Notes under the pieces: generated by a model
The model's database searches: none
The model's input: the letters and a program-made list of their open reading frames with translations, nothing else
What the model was told of the DNA's origin: nothing
Program-made: the position numbers and the translations under genes
In this document: positions 44,443 through 56,512 of the stretch, one piece after another
Position numbering within the stretch: the stretch's first letter is position 1
Layout: each line of letters starts with the position of its first letter
NCBI GenBank assembly: GCA_037157565.1
Contig: JAZHRO010000036.1
Location: 136,082,501 to 136,146,500, forward strand
Origin: Thalassia testudinum
Taxonomy: Eukaryota; Streptophyta; Magnoliopsida; Alismatales; Hydrocharitaceae
Length of the DNA stretch: 64,000 nucleotides
Direction: 5' to 3'

Positions 44443-45722
44443 GATTTTGATGAGCTTAATTGATGAGTTGCAAAAATCTAAAGAAGAGTTGTTGATGATG
44501 ATGGCTTATTACTTACAGGAAAATATGAAGGAATTCAAATAATGGTGATTTGAAGAGCTTCAATTGTGGATCATGATGATAAGAGCTTATTTTTACATTT
44601 TATAGATCTTTGTAAAAGAGCCATAAGCACTACACTTCTATATCACATCTATTTGACTTAAAGATTTTGAAACACTTAGATAAATGTTCAAAAATTGATT
44701 ACAAAATAAAATTAAATAGTTAGTAACATTTATTACCTAGTTAGAAGGGTAGTTACTTTTTAAAGTAGCAACCGTTGATCAAAAGACATGCTTTTCAAAT
44801 GTTGAAATGCAATAACCATCGATTAAACATTTAAGATTAAACATTTAACACCTTTTACATAGGTCATTAAAAGTTTACCTCTGTAAATCAAACATTCAAG
44901 ATCCAAACGAAGAGCTACTATCTGTCAGTTAAACATTTAACATGTTATACAAAGAGAAATTAATGGTTAACTCTGTAAATTAAACACTTATTTTCTGAGT
45001 TGTTTATAATGATAGCTACGTTTTGAAGAAATTAAATGTTAAATGTTAGGACCTTTTGAATTGATGCATCTTTTCATATTTGGAACGTTTGATTTTGAAT
45101 CAAAACTTTTAGAATTCAACTTTTTGGTAGTTTCTATAAATATATTATGAAGGCTTTTGAGCAAGATACAACAATTCTCTCAAGTGCTTAACATTCAAAA
45201 ATGATTTTGAGATTTCTTGCTCTCTTCAACTGCTTATAGTCATATTTTTGCAACAAAGCCTTCGTACTCTGCTTCCTTCGCATTTAATCTCAAATCTACA
45301 ACTCAAGGTAGTTTATGGGAGCATTTTAATTAAGTTCTAATTGCATATACTTTGCACATTTATTTGACTCTATAGGACTTGTTGTAATTTTCCATTTTTA
45401 TTGTTCTTTGAAAATTTTGGGTTCTCAAATTGTGAGATTCCCATTCTTCTTGAAGAGAGGAACAAAATACCTTCTTGAGGGTCATTCAAGGAGTTGATGT
45501 ACTTCAGGTACACTACCCTCAGATTTGTGGTGTGGTTTAGTGTTTGTCTTGCTTGGAAGTAAGCTAAAAATCCTTGTTAGGGACAACAAGGTAAAGGTTT
45601 TTCCTAGTTGGGTTTCCTCTCTAAATTCAGGTGTTATTTGTGGCTTATATTTTTGTGGTGTGATTTTTTATATGCTATTTATTTTTATTAGCCTAGATCA
45701 CCCCCTCTTATGTCGATTACAT
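44443..45722 (+). repeat. Probable Copia-type LTR remnant
   Basis: Ends just before an initiator-Met-type primer-binding site. It contains a promoter-like TATAAATATA near 45137 and repeats of TTAAACATTTAA near 44840-44990. The left edge (TGATTTTGATGAG at 44443) is a guess based on the usual start of SIRE/Maximus-like LTRs. No second LTR is in the window. Confidence 0.35.
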
Positions 45723-45724
45723 TT

Positions 45725-45741
45725 GGTATCAGAGTGGGTTT
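45725..45741 (+). other. Primer-binding site, initiator tRNA-Met type
   Basis: TGGTATCAGAGTGGGTT, matching the usual TGGTATCAGAGC site of plant Copia elements with one change. It is the only non-tRNA-Asp site seen in the window. A short ATGGCTTGTCTTTTTGG follows at 45780, after which the sequence no longer looks Copia-like. Confidence 0.6.
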
Positions 45742-46831
45742 CACCATTTCTTTCAAAGTAATTTTCAAGTGATAGGTCCATGGCTTGTCTTTTTGGTGTA
45801 TTTGAGGCAAAGGCAAAGGCAATCTAAGTCTTGGATGGTGTACGTAGCTTAAACTTAGGATTTTAGAGTTAGCTTTGGGATTTTATTTTTAATTTCTAAA
45901 ATTACTATATTTATGACTTAAGTGAGGGAGAGTAATTATTATTGGTGTTGGAAAGGTCGTTTATTTTTTCTCTTTAACTTTCTCTTAGTTAGTTAAATAG
46001 TTAGTTAGTGAATTATTAATTACCTAGGTTAATTAAAAGATTAGTTAGGTGTATTTTCCTTGTGCTTTTAAATTAAAATAAAAAACTTAAACTTAAAATT
46101 TGATATCAACCCTAGAATTTTCCTAACCTTAAGGTCAATCACATTAGGTTTGCATAGCTACCTTTAGAATTTACTTTTTTGTGAAAATTGCATAAAATCC
46201 TATAGAGCGTTGGAGGTAGGTATGTGTCTTTAACCCCCTTAATTACTTGCTCATGCATTTTACTTTCTTCCTTGCTTAGGACTTAATAAAGTAAATTGAA
46301 TATCACCTTGTTTGCAAACTAAAAAATGTAAGTGAAACTTCTTAAAATTGATTAACTAAAGGCTTGACCTTAAAAGGCACCTCATCATTTGAAAAATGAA
46401 ATTAACTGCATTGTATGCAATTTCAAATCGAAGTGGTGAATGGCATGTATATGTCAAGTAGCATGAGCACACACATATGAGCATTAGAGCCCTACATTTA
46501 GTTCTTTTTAAGCATGTCATAGGTCTTAAGGAAGAGAATGCTATTTGTATTATTTGTTTTATCACGTTACCTAATTTAGATTAATTAACTTACCTTTTTT
46601 AAATAACCACATTGTTTGTTTGCATTGTGTTTGTTTAGTGTGTGCCTAGTGTGATTATTCATCTTCAAATTCTCTTAGCTTATTAGGATTCTAGAAAATT
46701 CCTTATGGAAATGGTTTACCCAAACTTTTATATAAGACAACCTGATCTTAGGTAAGCGTACTTTCATTCAAATTATCTAGGATTACTTTTTGTGAGACAT
46801 GATACTCTATTTTCTTCTCCTTATAATTTGA
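45742..46831 (+). other. Unassigned AT-rich sequence before E6 coding remnant
   Basis: No supported gene. It may be the leader of E6, but neither a primer-binding site nor an LTR for E6 is recognisable. Confidence 0.4.
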
Positions 46832-48508
46832 TTGAGGGTCAAGGTTCTCTACTTTTTTTGTTCCTTACAAACACCTATTAAGACTCCTCAAATGATATAT
46901 AGAGATTTTGATTGTTCAATTAATAATTTCACAGGTTTGGTGAAACAAATTATCAATCAGATAACTAGCATCCAACAACAAGTAGATGAAATATTTAAAA
47001 ATCTGATTGGTAAATTCAAGGAGACTAAGAAAATGGAGAAAGTCCAAGATCAACAAGATCTAGACCCTTACCTTTATGTATCATCAAATCAAAGTCAGAA
47101 CACTATTGACTCATTTGGTCAAGATTGGAATAATTGCTCTAGGTTTGACTCAAATACTTATGACTATTTTGAATCTTACCAAATTCAAGTGCTCTATGAT
47201 TATAGTCAAGGAGATTGTTCTTCCAACCCATACTCAACTCAAACCATGACTAACTCACAAGATTTGTCATATTATGATAATTTTTTGATAAATAAGCAAA
47301 ATGGGGGATGGTTTGAATATCCTCACAAACCCTATCAAGATATTGGACTTTAACCTTTACCTCAAACAAAATATCTCCTTACTCTTATTTACAAGGTTAC
47401 ACTGAGACAATGTCTATAGAATTTAAAGAAGCTTATTCACCAATTGAGCAATCATGTGAAATTCAGATGATACTTGAACTTGAACTCTATCAAGATATCG
47501 GACTTTAACCTTTACCTCAAGCAAACATGTCTCCCTACTCTTACTTACAAGGTTACACTGAGACAATGTCTATAGAATCTGAAGAAGCTTATTCACCTAT
47601 TGAGCAATCATGCGAAATTCCGATGATACTTGAATCTGAACTCTTTTGGAGTAAGGTAATGGGTAAATTAGATGCTCTCAAGGAGTTAGACCTAAACATG
47701 ACACAATTAAATTTATCATGGGGCCTAATCATTTTGTAAGTTCTAATCAAACTACTAAGCCTAGTTCTAAGCCTAAAAATGACACATCATTGCAAAGAAA
47801 ACCATTGGAGGAACTTCCAGAAGAAACCAAGGAAAATATGAAGGAAAGTTCACATCCCTTCTTTGAGATGCCTATTGATGAGATGACTATTCAAGTGAAG
47901 TGAGGATTATTAAGTCCAATATTCTTGAAGGAAAAAATTAAGAGAGAACAAGATCGAATATCTCTTGAAATTAAGTGGAAAGTTTTACCAACAATTTGGA
48001 GGCAAACTTGAGATCAAAGATACATCCGACTAGTCTATAGATTAAGAGAGCCTGGACATCAACTCAAAATTTTCTAGCCATTTTATGGTTGAGTTAACTG
48101 AGACATCCATAACTCCTAGTGGTTGTCTAGATGATGATATGATTCAATTTCAAGAAGATTCCTTAGATGAAAAGGATCAGGTGAACACTTCCAGTAATTA
48201 GAAGAATTATGAATCTCATTTAGACATTGTCCATAAAGAATCTAATCTGAACAGGGGTATATTCACAAAACATGTATGTTGAACCAGTTTGTGAGGATGG
48301 TTGCATAGAGTTAAATCAAGAATCAATGTATTCTAAAGAGAGTGTAATGGTCAATCATATTTTTACAGATGAATGTAGAATAACCCATGTTCAGGTTGAT
48401 CAAGAATATGAAATTGAAAGTAGCATAGATGATCCTAATTTAGATGAATTTGAAAGTGAATCAACTTTTGAGAATGAAGCAATACAATTAGAATTGAAGA
48501 TGAATTAA
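46832..48508 (+). pseudogene. E6: broken acidic ORF of an old non-autonomous element
   Basis: Fragments at 46832-47353, 47527-47739, 47718-47903 and 48272-48508 lie in succession and share one composition: rich in Asp, Glu, Gln, Asn, Ser and Tyr, with a helical N-terminal part (LVKQIINQITSIQQQVDEIF). The first ATG inside the opening piece is near 46889; the recorded start is not ATG. A 155-bp tandem duplication (47333-47642) breaks the frame. Downstream at 49232-49295 a degenerate version of the post-ORF motif (GGCTAAATGTGCTAAACTTAGC ... GGAGG) links it to the Athila-like elements. Similarity to the E1 or E2 proteins is compositional only. Confidence 0.5.
47333..47642 (+). repeat. 155-bp tandem duplication in E6
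   Basis: Copies at 47333-47487 and 47488-47642 start TATCAAGATAT(T/C)GGACTTTAACC and run to GAACTC, with about ten differences. The unit is not a multiple of three, so it shifts the frame. Confidence 0.88.
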
Positions 48509-49533
48509 GACCTCAAGAAACAAATGTGTGATGCTATTGAGGGTAACTTCTCCAAATTTTTTGAAGTGCTAGCTTTTGAAGACTTCAGGGTCATCTCACC
48601 TATTAAGTTGAGGATCAATTGCATGAGTCCTTTAATATGTCCTTAGACCCTCTATGCTGCTTGAGATAATGATCACTAAACTTGATGATAGTAGATGTAC
48701 TGAAAACACATTTGACAAAATAATTCAAGTGATTGCGAATTCAAAAGAACACAACATCATCAAGGAGTTTAGATTAGATATCGTCCCTTTTTACAGGTAG
48801 AGAAGAGACTCAAACTCTTTACCTAATGAATGGCTAAGACATCTTTTAAATTTGATTTTCCTCAAGGAGAACAATAGATAAACACATAAGAATGTTGGCT
48901 GGTGGATGTGGATTGATGGTTAGATTTTCAACTTTGTCACCCAAGGGATTCCTATTATCATTCACATTCCTATTCTTCATCCATCCTCTAGCTTTAATGA
49001 TCCTTATGACCCTGATAATTTGAATCCAATGTCTTAAATAGCAATTAATTAGGTTGCCTACATTTCAAAGTCATATTCCCCAGTGTGCTATGATCTTTTG
49101 ATTTACTGATGTTGGCAGCCTTTTGGCATTAGTGTCCATCACCAATTAGCTAATATCTTATGTCTCTCACTTATTTTGGAGCAACACTTCCTTATCATAC
49201 TCTCAGGAGTTTTGATGAATACCTTATTTATTCCTTTTTATTGGGTTTTCTCCTGGCTAAATGTGCTAAACTTAGCATACATTGGAGGTAGTCTAGCACC
49301 TTTTCATCTCAATTCTTGTATTGTTACACACAAGGTCACATTTAAACTATCTTGGGTTGATGCTTGAGTATAGAGCTATCTTGGCTCAGATCAAAAGATA
49401 GTGCCTTAGTGCATTATGACTCTTAGACCAATGTGGTAAGAGTAGTAGGGAAATACTCCACACTAAGATCACCAAAAGCAGTTAAGGTGTTATTGGATAG
49501 AAGAATGTAAGATACATAGCATTGTGATGCTCA
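48509..49533 (+). other. E6 3' remnant, non-coding
   Basis: Apart from the post-ORF motif near 49232-49295 I see nothing. No clear purine tract or LTR boundary follows before the family-C LTR at 49534. Confidence 0.4.
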
Positions 49534-50266
49534 TGTTGAAGCAATCTATCGAGGGTTTATATTATCATCATCGTAGTTCAAATCCTCAATCAATCGAACG
49601 ACAAATAAAATTTATAACTCGAAAATCTAGAAATGAAGTCCAAGGTCGAACACAGGGGGAAAATATGGAATTCACGCGTTAATCTCGAATAAAATGTAAA
49701 TGAGCAAAAGGAATCAAGCCAAATAATGATATTCAATGGATGGGAACTTGTCACATTAGCTATTCAATGAATCCTCATGTATGTTCAGAATATGAGGACA
49801 AAAATAAAAGAGAATAAAAGAAACAATGGTGATTTGAATCACCACTTATATCCTCTACTTAAGCATGCCTCAATTTAAACTTAACCATAGTACTTAAGTA
49901 ATGCACTAGTAGCATAGATAATGCTCAATCAGACAAGTTTATTAATTAGCCAACTTAAGTACTTAGATGCTACACTGCAAAGGCACTATTCATCTTCTTC
50001 TCAAGCCTTCAACTCTTCTCTTCCTTCACAGCACAAGGGGACCACTTCTTTCCAACAACCAAGTGTTAAGAACCCTAAAGAGCAAAAATCCCCCTACCCT
50101 TCTCTCTCTCCTCCTCTTCTTTCTCTCTCAGACCCAACTAATCAGATCTTTAAGCAGATAATCGGATCCTAAATGGGGCTAGACCCACGTGTGTGACCGC
50201 AGGTGAGGTGTGCAAGTGCGAAGCACGTGATGTGGGCATTCGACCCCTGGTGACTTGGGTGATAGG

Positions 50267-52564
50267 TGTTCTAATCGTAGATTGCGTATTTGATTAGAAA
50301 ATGTGTCGTAGTACAGTTGCAAAATACGATCAACAAAAATAATTTCTAAAGAGATAACGAGACTTGAGTCTCGATCGTTCATCTCTGGGAGGCATTTGTT
50401 TTACTTTAGAGTTCGATCTTTTGCTGTTCTACTTTGTTTAAAAACGCATGTCGGTTTTCAATCTCCTGATTAAGATTTCATCACTTCTATTATGACCTCT
50501 GATTACGTGCGCGTGAGTTTAATATTTCACAAAGGTGAACATGTGAGTTTCTGTGCACACGATTCCAGTGAGGTGGTGACTATTTACAGAGAATGCGTAT
50601 ATCGTTAGATTTTCTATATTCTCGGGAAATGACATGCTTGTTGCGGAATAGATAAACAATTGAAAAACAGGCAACTTGAATCATGCAAACATGATAGCAA
50701 TCAATAAGCTCATGGTGATTTCAAGACATGGAGATATATATATATATAGGCATTTTTCATTCATTCAATGCGAGAGTTGTTTGCAACAAGAACTGTAGAG
50801 GAAAGCTTGTACAGAAATGCTTAGAATGTAAATCTAGCTACCAGAAAATGATTGCATACAAGAATCTATTGGGGGATTTTGCATGCATCATTGGGGGAGA
50901 ATAAAGACTACACTACTAAGCAGTAATAAAAAGCAGCAAAACTATGAAGAGCATAAACTACTAATCTAAATCTAGCAGAACAAAAGGGCATTCAGGGTGG
51001 TCCTCGATGGCCTTGGAGTGATCGGGAGGAGAAAGAGGGGAGGCCAATGGAACTTAGGCCAACCCTTGGAGAGAGAGAGAAGTAATCCAGCATCTCGGCA
51101 TGGTTTCCTTCATGGTGGTGGTGAACTCGTGGAGATGGGGTGGCTAGCCTAAGTGGAGGTGGATGTGAATGGAGCCAATGAAGTGAATGGGTGCCAAGAA
51201 TGTGAAAGGGTGCAAATGGCCACCCTTGGGTCTTTTTATAGACCCAAGGGATTCTCTCTAGAGAGGTGTGGAACTCTCTAGAGAGAGTCCAAGAGTGGCC
51301 GACCATATGGTTATGAGATCCAAAAAATGTGGATCTCATTTTGAATGCCTCTTGGTTGCTAAATTTGGCAACCAAGAGGTGGTGCCACTTCAAGAGAGTT
51401 CTAGAGAACTCTAGAGAAGTGTGTGTGTGAATGGGTGTGTGTGCGTGTGTGTGTGGTCGTGCTCTAGGTGTCTAAGAGGTTTAGGTTAGGTCCTAAGGGG
51501 TTTAGGTAGGTGTATGTCTTGAATTAGGGTTACAAACCCTAATTGCTAAGGGGAGTTTGTAATTAAACTTAACCTAAGTTTAATTGGGTGAGTGTGAACC
51601 TAATTAGAGTGAAATAACTCAATTAGGTTGGATTTAGGTCAATTGGACTCTCACTAAATCTAATTGAACTTGTGTGGGTTGAGATCTATGCTCAATTAGC
51701 CTCAATGAGTCCAATTGACTTAGGTGAAGGTAATTGACTTTGATCTAAGCCAATTGGATTTGGTGAGGACCTAATTAGGTCCTTAGGTAGGTCCAGAGGT
51801 GATATACTAGGGTTAGGATACCTTAATTTAGGTTCCTATGGGGTTGGGATTAGGTCTAGGGAGCTAGAGATCCAAGATCAAGGCTTGAATCTCAAAACAG
51901 GGACTGGAGACCAGTACTAGATGTCCAAAAATGTGATCAGATGACTTATACTCAAAAATTAGAAGTCCAGACTTCAATTCTAGACGTCTAATCTGAGTCA
52001 AGGGGAAATCAAGGTTCTATTTTGGGTATTCTGCAGAAATTGGATGTCTGAAAAAGTGTCTGGACGTCCAATAACACTACAGAAGTGGGTTTGAGGTGTG
52101 CGGGAGTTGGCTAAGCATCCTGGACGTCCAGATAAGGGTTGGAACTAGGGTTTTATGGCTTCCTAGGGTGTTGTGACCTAATCTAAGGGTGGCTAAGGCT
52201 TGGGAAAGTTTCTAGGCTATCCTAGGGCTAGGATGGACCTAAGCTCTTCACATTTTACTGCTTTATTTCCACTTAATAGAATAGAAAACCTTTAACTCCC
52301 TTACATTATTATTCCTACATCTAATCTAAGTCTTCTACTCCACCTCTGCTGCATCTCCCATTATTCCTGGTCCAGTTCCAGATTAGCTTATTGCCTGCAA
52401 TTGACATAATACACTTAATCAGCACATTATAACATTATTTTATGCAAAGCTAAAGTAAGGTAGTAAAGATGTAGATAATGCTTATGCATGCATGAATTAC
52501 CCTAACTTATGATAAGTTCTAGCCTAAGCTAGGTCAGTTAAGACCTATGATTGCTGCGTAATCA
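50267..52564 (-). repeat. Solo LTR, family B, with TSD ATAGG
   Basis: 2298 bp, on the minus strand TGATTACGCAGCAATCATAGG...GATTAGAACA, flanked by ATAGG at 50262-50266 and 52565-52569. It aligns along its length with the E2 right LTR (15981-18123), including GGACGTCC-type palindromes (about 51900-52140) and the TATA box (about 51231-51241). No internal sequence is attached. Confidence 0.88.
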
Positions 52565-52944
52565 ATAGGGTCTGTTTGCACCTCAAAACACGACTATAAT
52601 AACGCCTTCTTGTGCTATTTTCTAGAATTAACTATGTATATTATAATCCTGTAGTTGCATTTGTAAAAACGCTTGCATGCATGTTTTTAATTGAGAGGAG
52701 AAGAGAATGGAATAAATGACTTGCATTTTTACATTTTTCTTCAAGTGTCTCTTTGCAAAAGTCCCCTCTCCATATTTTATTTTCATCTTTCTTTCTTCTT
52801 CCCGCGGTTCTTCTACTTCCCGCGGCTGAATTTCGTCCACGCCATGCTGCATGCAACGCCTCTCCCTGCTGTCCTTCCCGCACCTCTCCCTGCAGCTGCC
52901 ATTCTCCCCCATTCCCCGCATGCTCCACGCCATGCTCTCCTCCT

Positions 52945-52952
52945 CTATAAAG
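52945..52952 (+). promoter_or_regulatory. E_D LTR TATA box
   Basis: CTATAAAG, repeated at 59467-59474 in the right LTR; predicted core promoter. Confidence 0.55.
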
Positions 52953-53280
52953 CCGCAGCTCTTCCTCGCGACGGAAAAAGGAGGGCGAGCTGCTGCAAAA
53001 CGCCACCCTGCAGTCCACCACCTTCCTCTCCACCGTTCTCCCCTCCCATACGCCGGCCCTCCGTCGAGGAGGCACCCGGCGAGCAGGAGAACCCACTGTG
53101 GTGCTCACCACCACAGTGGGAACACCACCGCCCAGCTCTTCAACGAGCAGGTGGGCGTGGTGTCTTCTTTTCTTTTCGGTTTCATCTCCACGCCATTGCT
53201 GCCGCTTCAAGGTCCGAAGCTTGAAGCAGCAGCAGCAGCAGCAGCTAAACCGCGGCAACAGCAGCAGCAGCAGCACCCCC

Positions 53281-53680
53281 CGCCTCCTCCGCGACCTTCC
53301 CTGCAGGTGCGCAACCCTCCGCGCGTGCCTGCAGGCCCGTTCCCCGCCTCCGTCTCCGTTCTGTCCACCCCGCAGTTGCACCCGCAGCCGGCCGCCTCTC
53401 GCACTGCAGCGGCCGGCTACGGCCTCGCATCGCCCCCTGCCCTTCTCCGCGACCCTACGCGACCACTGCAGAACCTCCCCTCACTCCTCCGCGACCTTCC
53501 CCGCAGGCGCTCAGCTCTCCGCGCACGCCTGCAGGGCACTTCTCCGCTCCGTCCTCTGCTCTGTCGCCTCTGCCATTGCACCCGCGACCGGCCGCCGCGC
53601 GCACTGCAGCGGCCGGCTACGGCCTCGCGCCGACCCCCGCGACCCTCCGCGACCCTCCGCGACCACCGCAGAACCTCCTC
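53281..53680 (+). repeat. ~200-bp tandem repeat in E_D LTR
   Basis: GCACTGCAGCGGCCGGCTAC occurs at 53401 and again at 53601, and flanking sequence (CTCCGCGACCTTCC..., ...ACCGCAGAACCTCC) repeats with the same 200-base offset. The right LTR carries the same repeat at about 59800-60200. Confidence 0.8.
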
Positions 53681-53891
53681 CACGCTCGCTCCTCCACGCC
53701 ATCGCCCGCTCGTCGACTTCGCGCAGGCCTGCAGAACCCTACGCGAAGGTGCTCCCGCACCCGCTGTCTTCAGACGTCCGCCTCCGCCTTCAGACGACGC
53801 GGCATCAGACGTCCGCCGCCGCGAGCAGACGCCTTAACTCGCTGCCATCGTCCGCGCTCGCGATCTCTCCCGCCCGCTCTTTCTCTCTCTG

Positions 53892-53926
<35 letters not shown>

Positions 53927-53975
53927 CACTCACTCACAGACACACACACACCCACACACACACTTACACTATACG

Positions 53976-54253
53976 TATAGTTATATATAGTAACATATAT
54001 ATACATACATATATCTATTATATATATATACTTATATACATAGTATATCTATATAGTTATGTATACATACATATATATATAATATATCTCTATATATATA
54101 TATATACACGTATATATATATCTATATACTTATACATATACTTATATATATATATACATATATACTTATATACATATATATATATACATATCTATATACT
54201 TATATATATACACACATATATATATATATCTAGATACATATATACTTATACAC

Positions 54254-54290
<37 letters not shown>

Positions 54291-54410
54291 CTTATATACA
54301 TATATATACACATATATATCTATATATATATATCTATACATATATAACTATACATTTATATCTATATATAGATATATTTACTTATATACATACATATGTA
54401 CATATACTTT
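53976..54410. repeat. TA/TATACATA-rich array in E_D LTR
   Basis: Over 400 bases composed almost only of TATATA, TATACATA and TATACTTA units. The right LTR has a similar array at about 60530-60990 with small length differences. Confidence 0.92.
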
Positions 54411-55113
54411 CATGTTATTTATTATACGCTATATCGCGGGGATATCTGCACCAGTTGCTGATATTCCCTGATACACGCGTACAAAAAAAGCGTGGTCCCA
54501 TACATCATCCATCCTCCATCCACACTCCACGCGGCACATAGTCGTCTTGGTTGAGTCTCTCTAGACGTCAACTGACTCGACATAGTGCTACACTCCATCG
54601 TCACCTCCACCCCCACCCCTTTATATATATACTACATATAAATATATATCTATAGCTACTATATTTACTTTCTATCTGTTAGCTTCCTTCTTAGTAAAAA
54701 GATAAAAAAAGGTATAAAAGTGAAAAGATAATCTTTGATTTGCAGGTACCCCCGTCTTGCAAGTAGCAAGACGTATTTTGAAACTCTGTTTTGGCTAAAA
54801 GCCAAGGACACAATTTTGAGGGTGTGCCTCAAGAACAAGGATTACCAGAAAAAAAACCTAAATAAGAAAAATACCAAAAACAGAATAAATGAACGGAAGA
54901 GACGCGTTTTAAGGAAAACGTAGAAATTCGACTTGAACCCCACTTCCCTGAGTTCGACCCTGGGCCTAAAAGTGACAAGATAAAATCAATTAGGCCAGGT
55001 TAAAAATTTTGTAAAGAGATGGTTAGGTCTGAATTAGGTTAACCACTATACACATTTCAACGATAAAAATATCATATTAACAACCTATTTGGGCCGACCC
55101 ATCATAACTTTTC

Positions 55114-55131
55114 TGGTGCCGTTGCCGGGGA
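55114..55131 (+). other. Primer-binding site of E_D, tRNA-Asp type
   Basis: TGGTGCCGTTGCCGGGGA, one transition from the perfect site in E3, nine bases after the LTR end. Confidence 0.88.
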
Positions 55132-56512
55132 GGTGCGCTTTCGAGTAAGTTTCTATCCAATTCCTTTAAATTTGTCTCTTCTCTCTTCACGGGTATTGTT
55201 GTTTTTGGTGTGCAGGTGAACTTGGTGGAAGGAGAAGGAAAGCAGATGAAGTCGAGGACGTGAGCAGATCCAAGGCGGGAACGAGAGCGTGAAGACGTCG
55301 ACATCGCATTGGAGCTTCGCACACGTTGCCGAACAAGTAGGTTTTCTTTTCTCATCAAATTAGGGTTAACTTGCCACCACAACAATAAAAAAAAAAAAAT
55401 TTTAAAACTAAAAACTAGAAAAACTTCTTGGGATTTCTTAAGGGCAAGTGGATTAAAATTCACTTGATTGATTGGTTGTCTTCACTCCCACTGCCCCGGG
55501 ATTTCCCGCCTTACTTCGCATAGCGAAAATTCTAGAATCTTGATTCTTAGATTTTTCGCCATGGGAAGTATTCTTTGAGGCAAAGAAAAAGATTGCTTGT
55601 ATCCCTCTTTTGCCTCAATTATCTTTAATTCAGGATCACATTTTTGGTGGGGAGATTTGGAATTGAGTTGATTCCAACCCCACCACGACTTTTCAAACTT
55701 GCCTGTGATTCGATCCTGAATACTTCAACCCCAACAGTTTTAGTTTCTTTATCTGTTGGTTGAAGCCTTGTGTGTGGATATCTTTCTGGTGATTGGGAGC
55801 ACTTGAATTGAAGTGCTTTGGCTCCCTTTCACATTGGTATAAAATTGATTCGCGCATCCACACATAGAAATCTCCATTTAGGGTAGCCCATTGCATTTTA
55901 GCATGCATTAACTAACTAATAATTGAAGAAGGGTTTCTTGGGCTTTAGAAAGAAAACCTGTATTCTTGCAAAACCCGGAGATTGGTTGAATTGGTAATTC
56001 AGCAAAATCCTAAAATTCATACTACTTAAGGCTGAACTCTAAAAACCATTCGCCAATAAAAACTTCAATTCGGGGAGATTTCCCCGTTGCATGCTTGTTC
56101 TTACACACTCTTAAAATCAATCACTTGGGCATTACCCGTAAACAACGCCCTTCACATTCCAAAAGCACTTGACCCTAAGCCTCTAATTAAAACTGGTAGT
56201 AACTTGACCCTTACTAAGGAGTGGAGGTCTAACTACCTGTGTGTAGCGACTACGTGCTGGTGAGAGTTCCCGCGTGCTATCGGGTGTCTAAGACTGGGGC
56301 AAACGGCCTTTCAATCTGGCCCGGTGGTTCCGCGGTGCTCTCATTGGGTTCCGTAGTTCGTGATAGTAGGTAACTTAGATCTTTAGGTCTAAGGGCACAC
56401 TGTAGAGGTTAGAAACTTGACTGTATTGATTTGTAATCAAGTGTACCTTTGCGGCGTCATTTCTCTCATCCCTTTTCCCTTCTCATCTCCCCAATTCTTC
56501 CTACGGTAGTGC
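55132..56512 (+). other. E_D 5' leader
   Basis: No supported gene. 56160-56420 is a GC-richer, probably structured stretch in the position of the leader block of E1 and E3, but not obviously the same sequence. Confidence 0.5.

Larger units (their letters stand above)
52573..55104 (+). repeat. E_D left LTR
   Basis: TGTTTGCACCTC to ...GACCCATCA, 2532 bp. Parts in order: AT-rich start, TATA box (CTATAAAG at 52945-52952), strongly GC- and CpG-rich stretch (52800-53880) with CAG repeats and a ~200-bp tandem repeat, (CT)n at 53886-53925, (CA)n at about 53940-53965, TA-rich array at 53976-54410, then ordinary sequence with AGACGTCAA near 54563. The overlapping long frames on both strands (for example 53098-54471) arise from composition and are not genes. 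Confidence 0.93.

Noticed and set aside
50255..50260. Solo LTR B starting at 50260 (TGATAGG)
   Set aside because: Starting at 50267 (TGTTCTAATC) gives an exact ATAGG duplication on both sides, so the earlier TG was dropped.
53976..54410. TA array as a centromere satellite
   Set aside because: It is confined to the two LTRs of one retrotransposon and is a simple microsatellite.
53098..54471. 457-codon frame and overlapping long frames on both strands in the E_D LTR
   Set aside because: They overlap in several frames, recur in the right LTR, and run into a TA microsatellite that reads as repetitive Ile/Tyr. They are composition effects.
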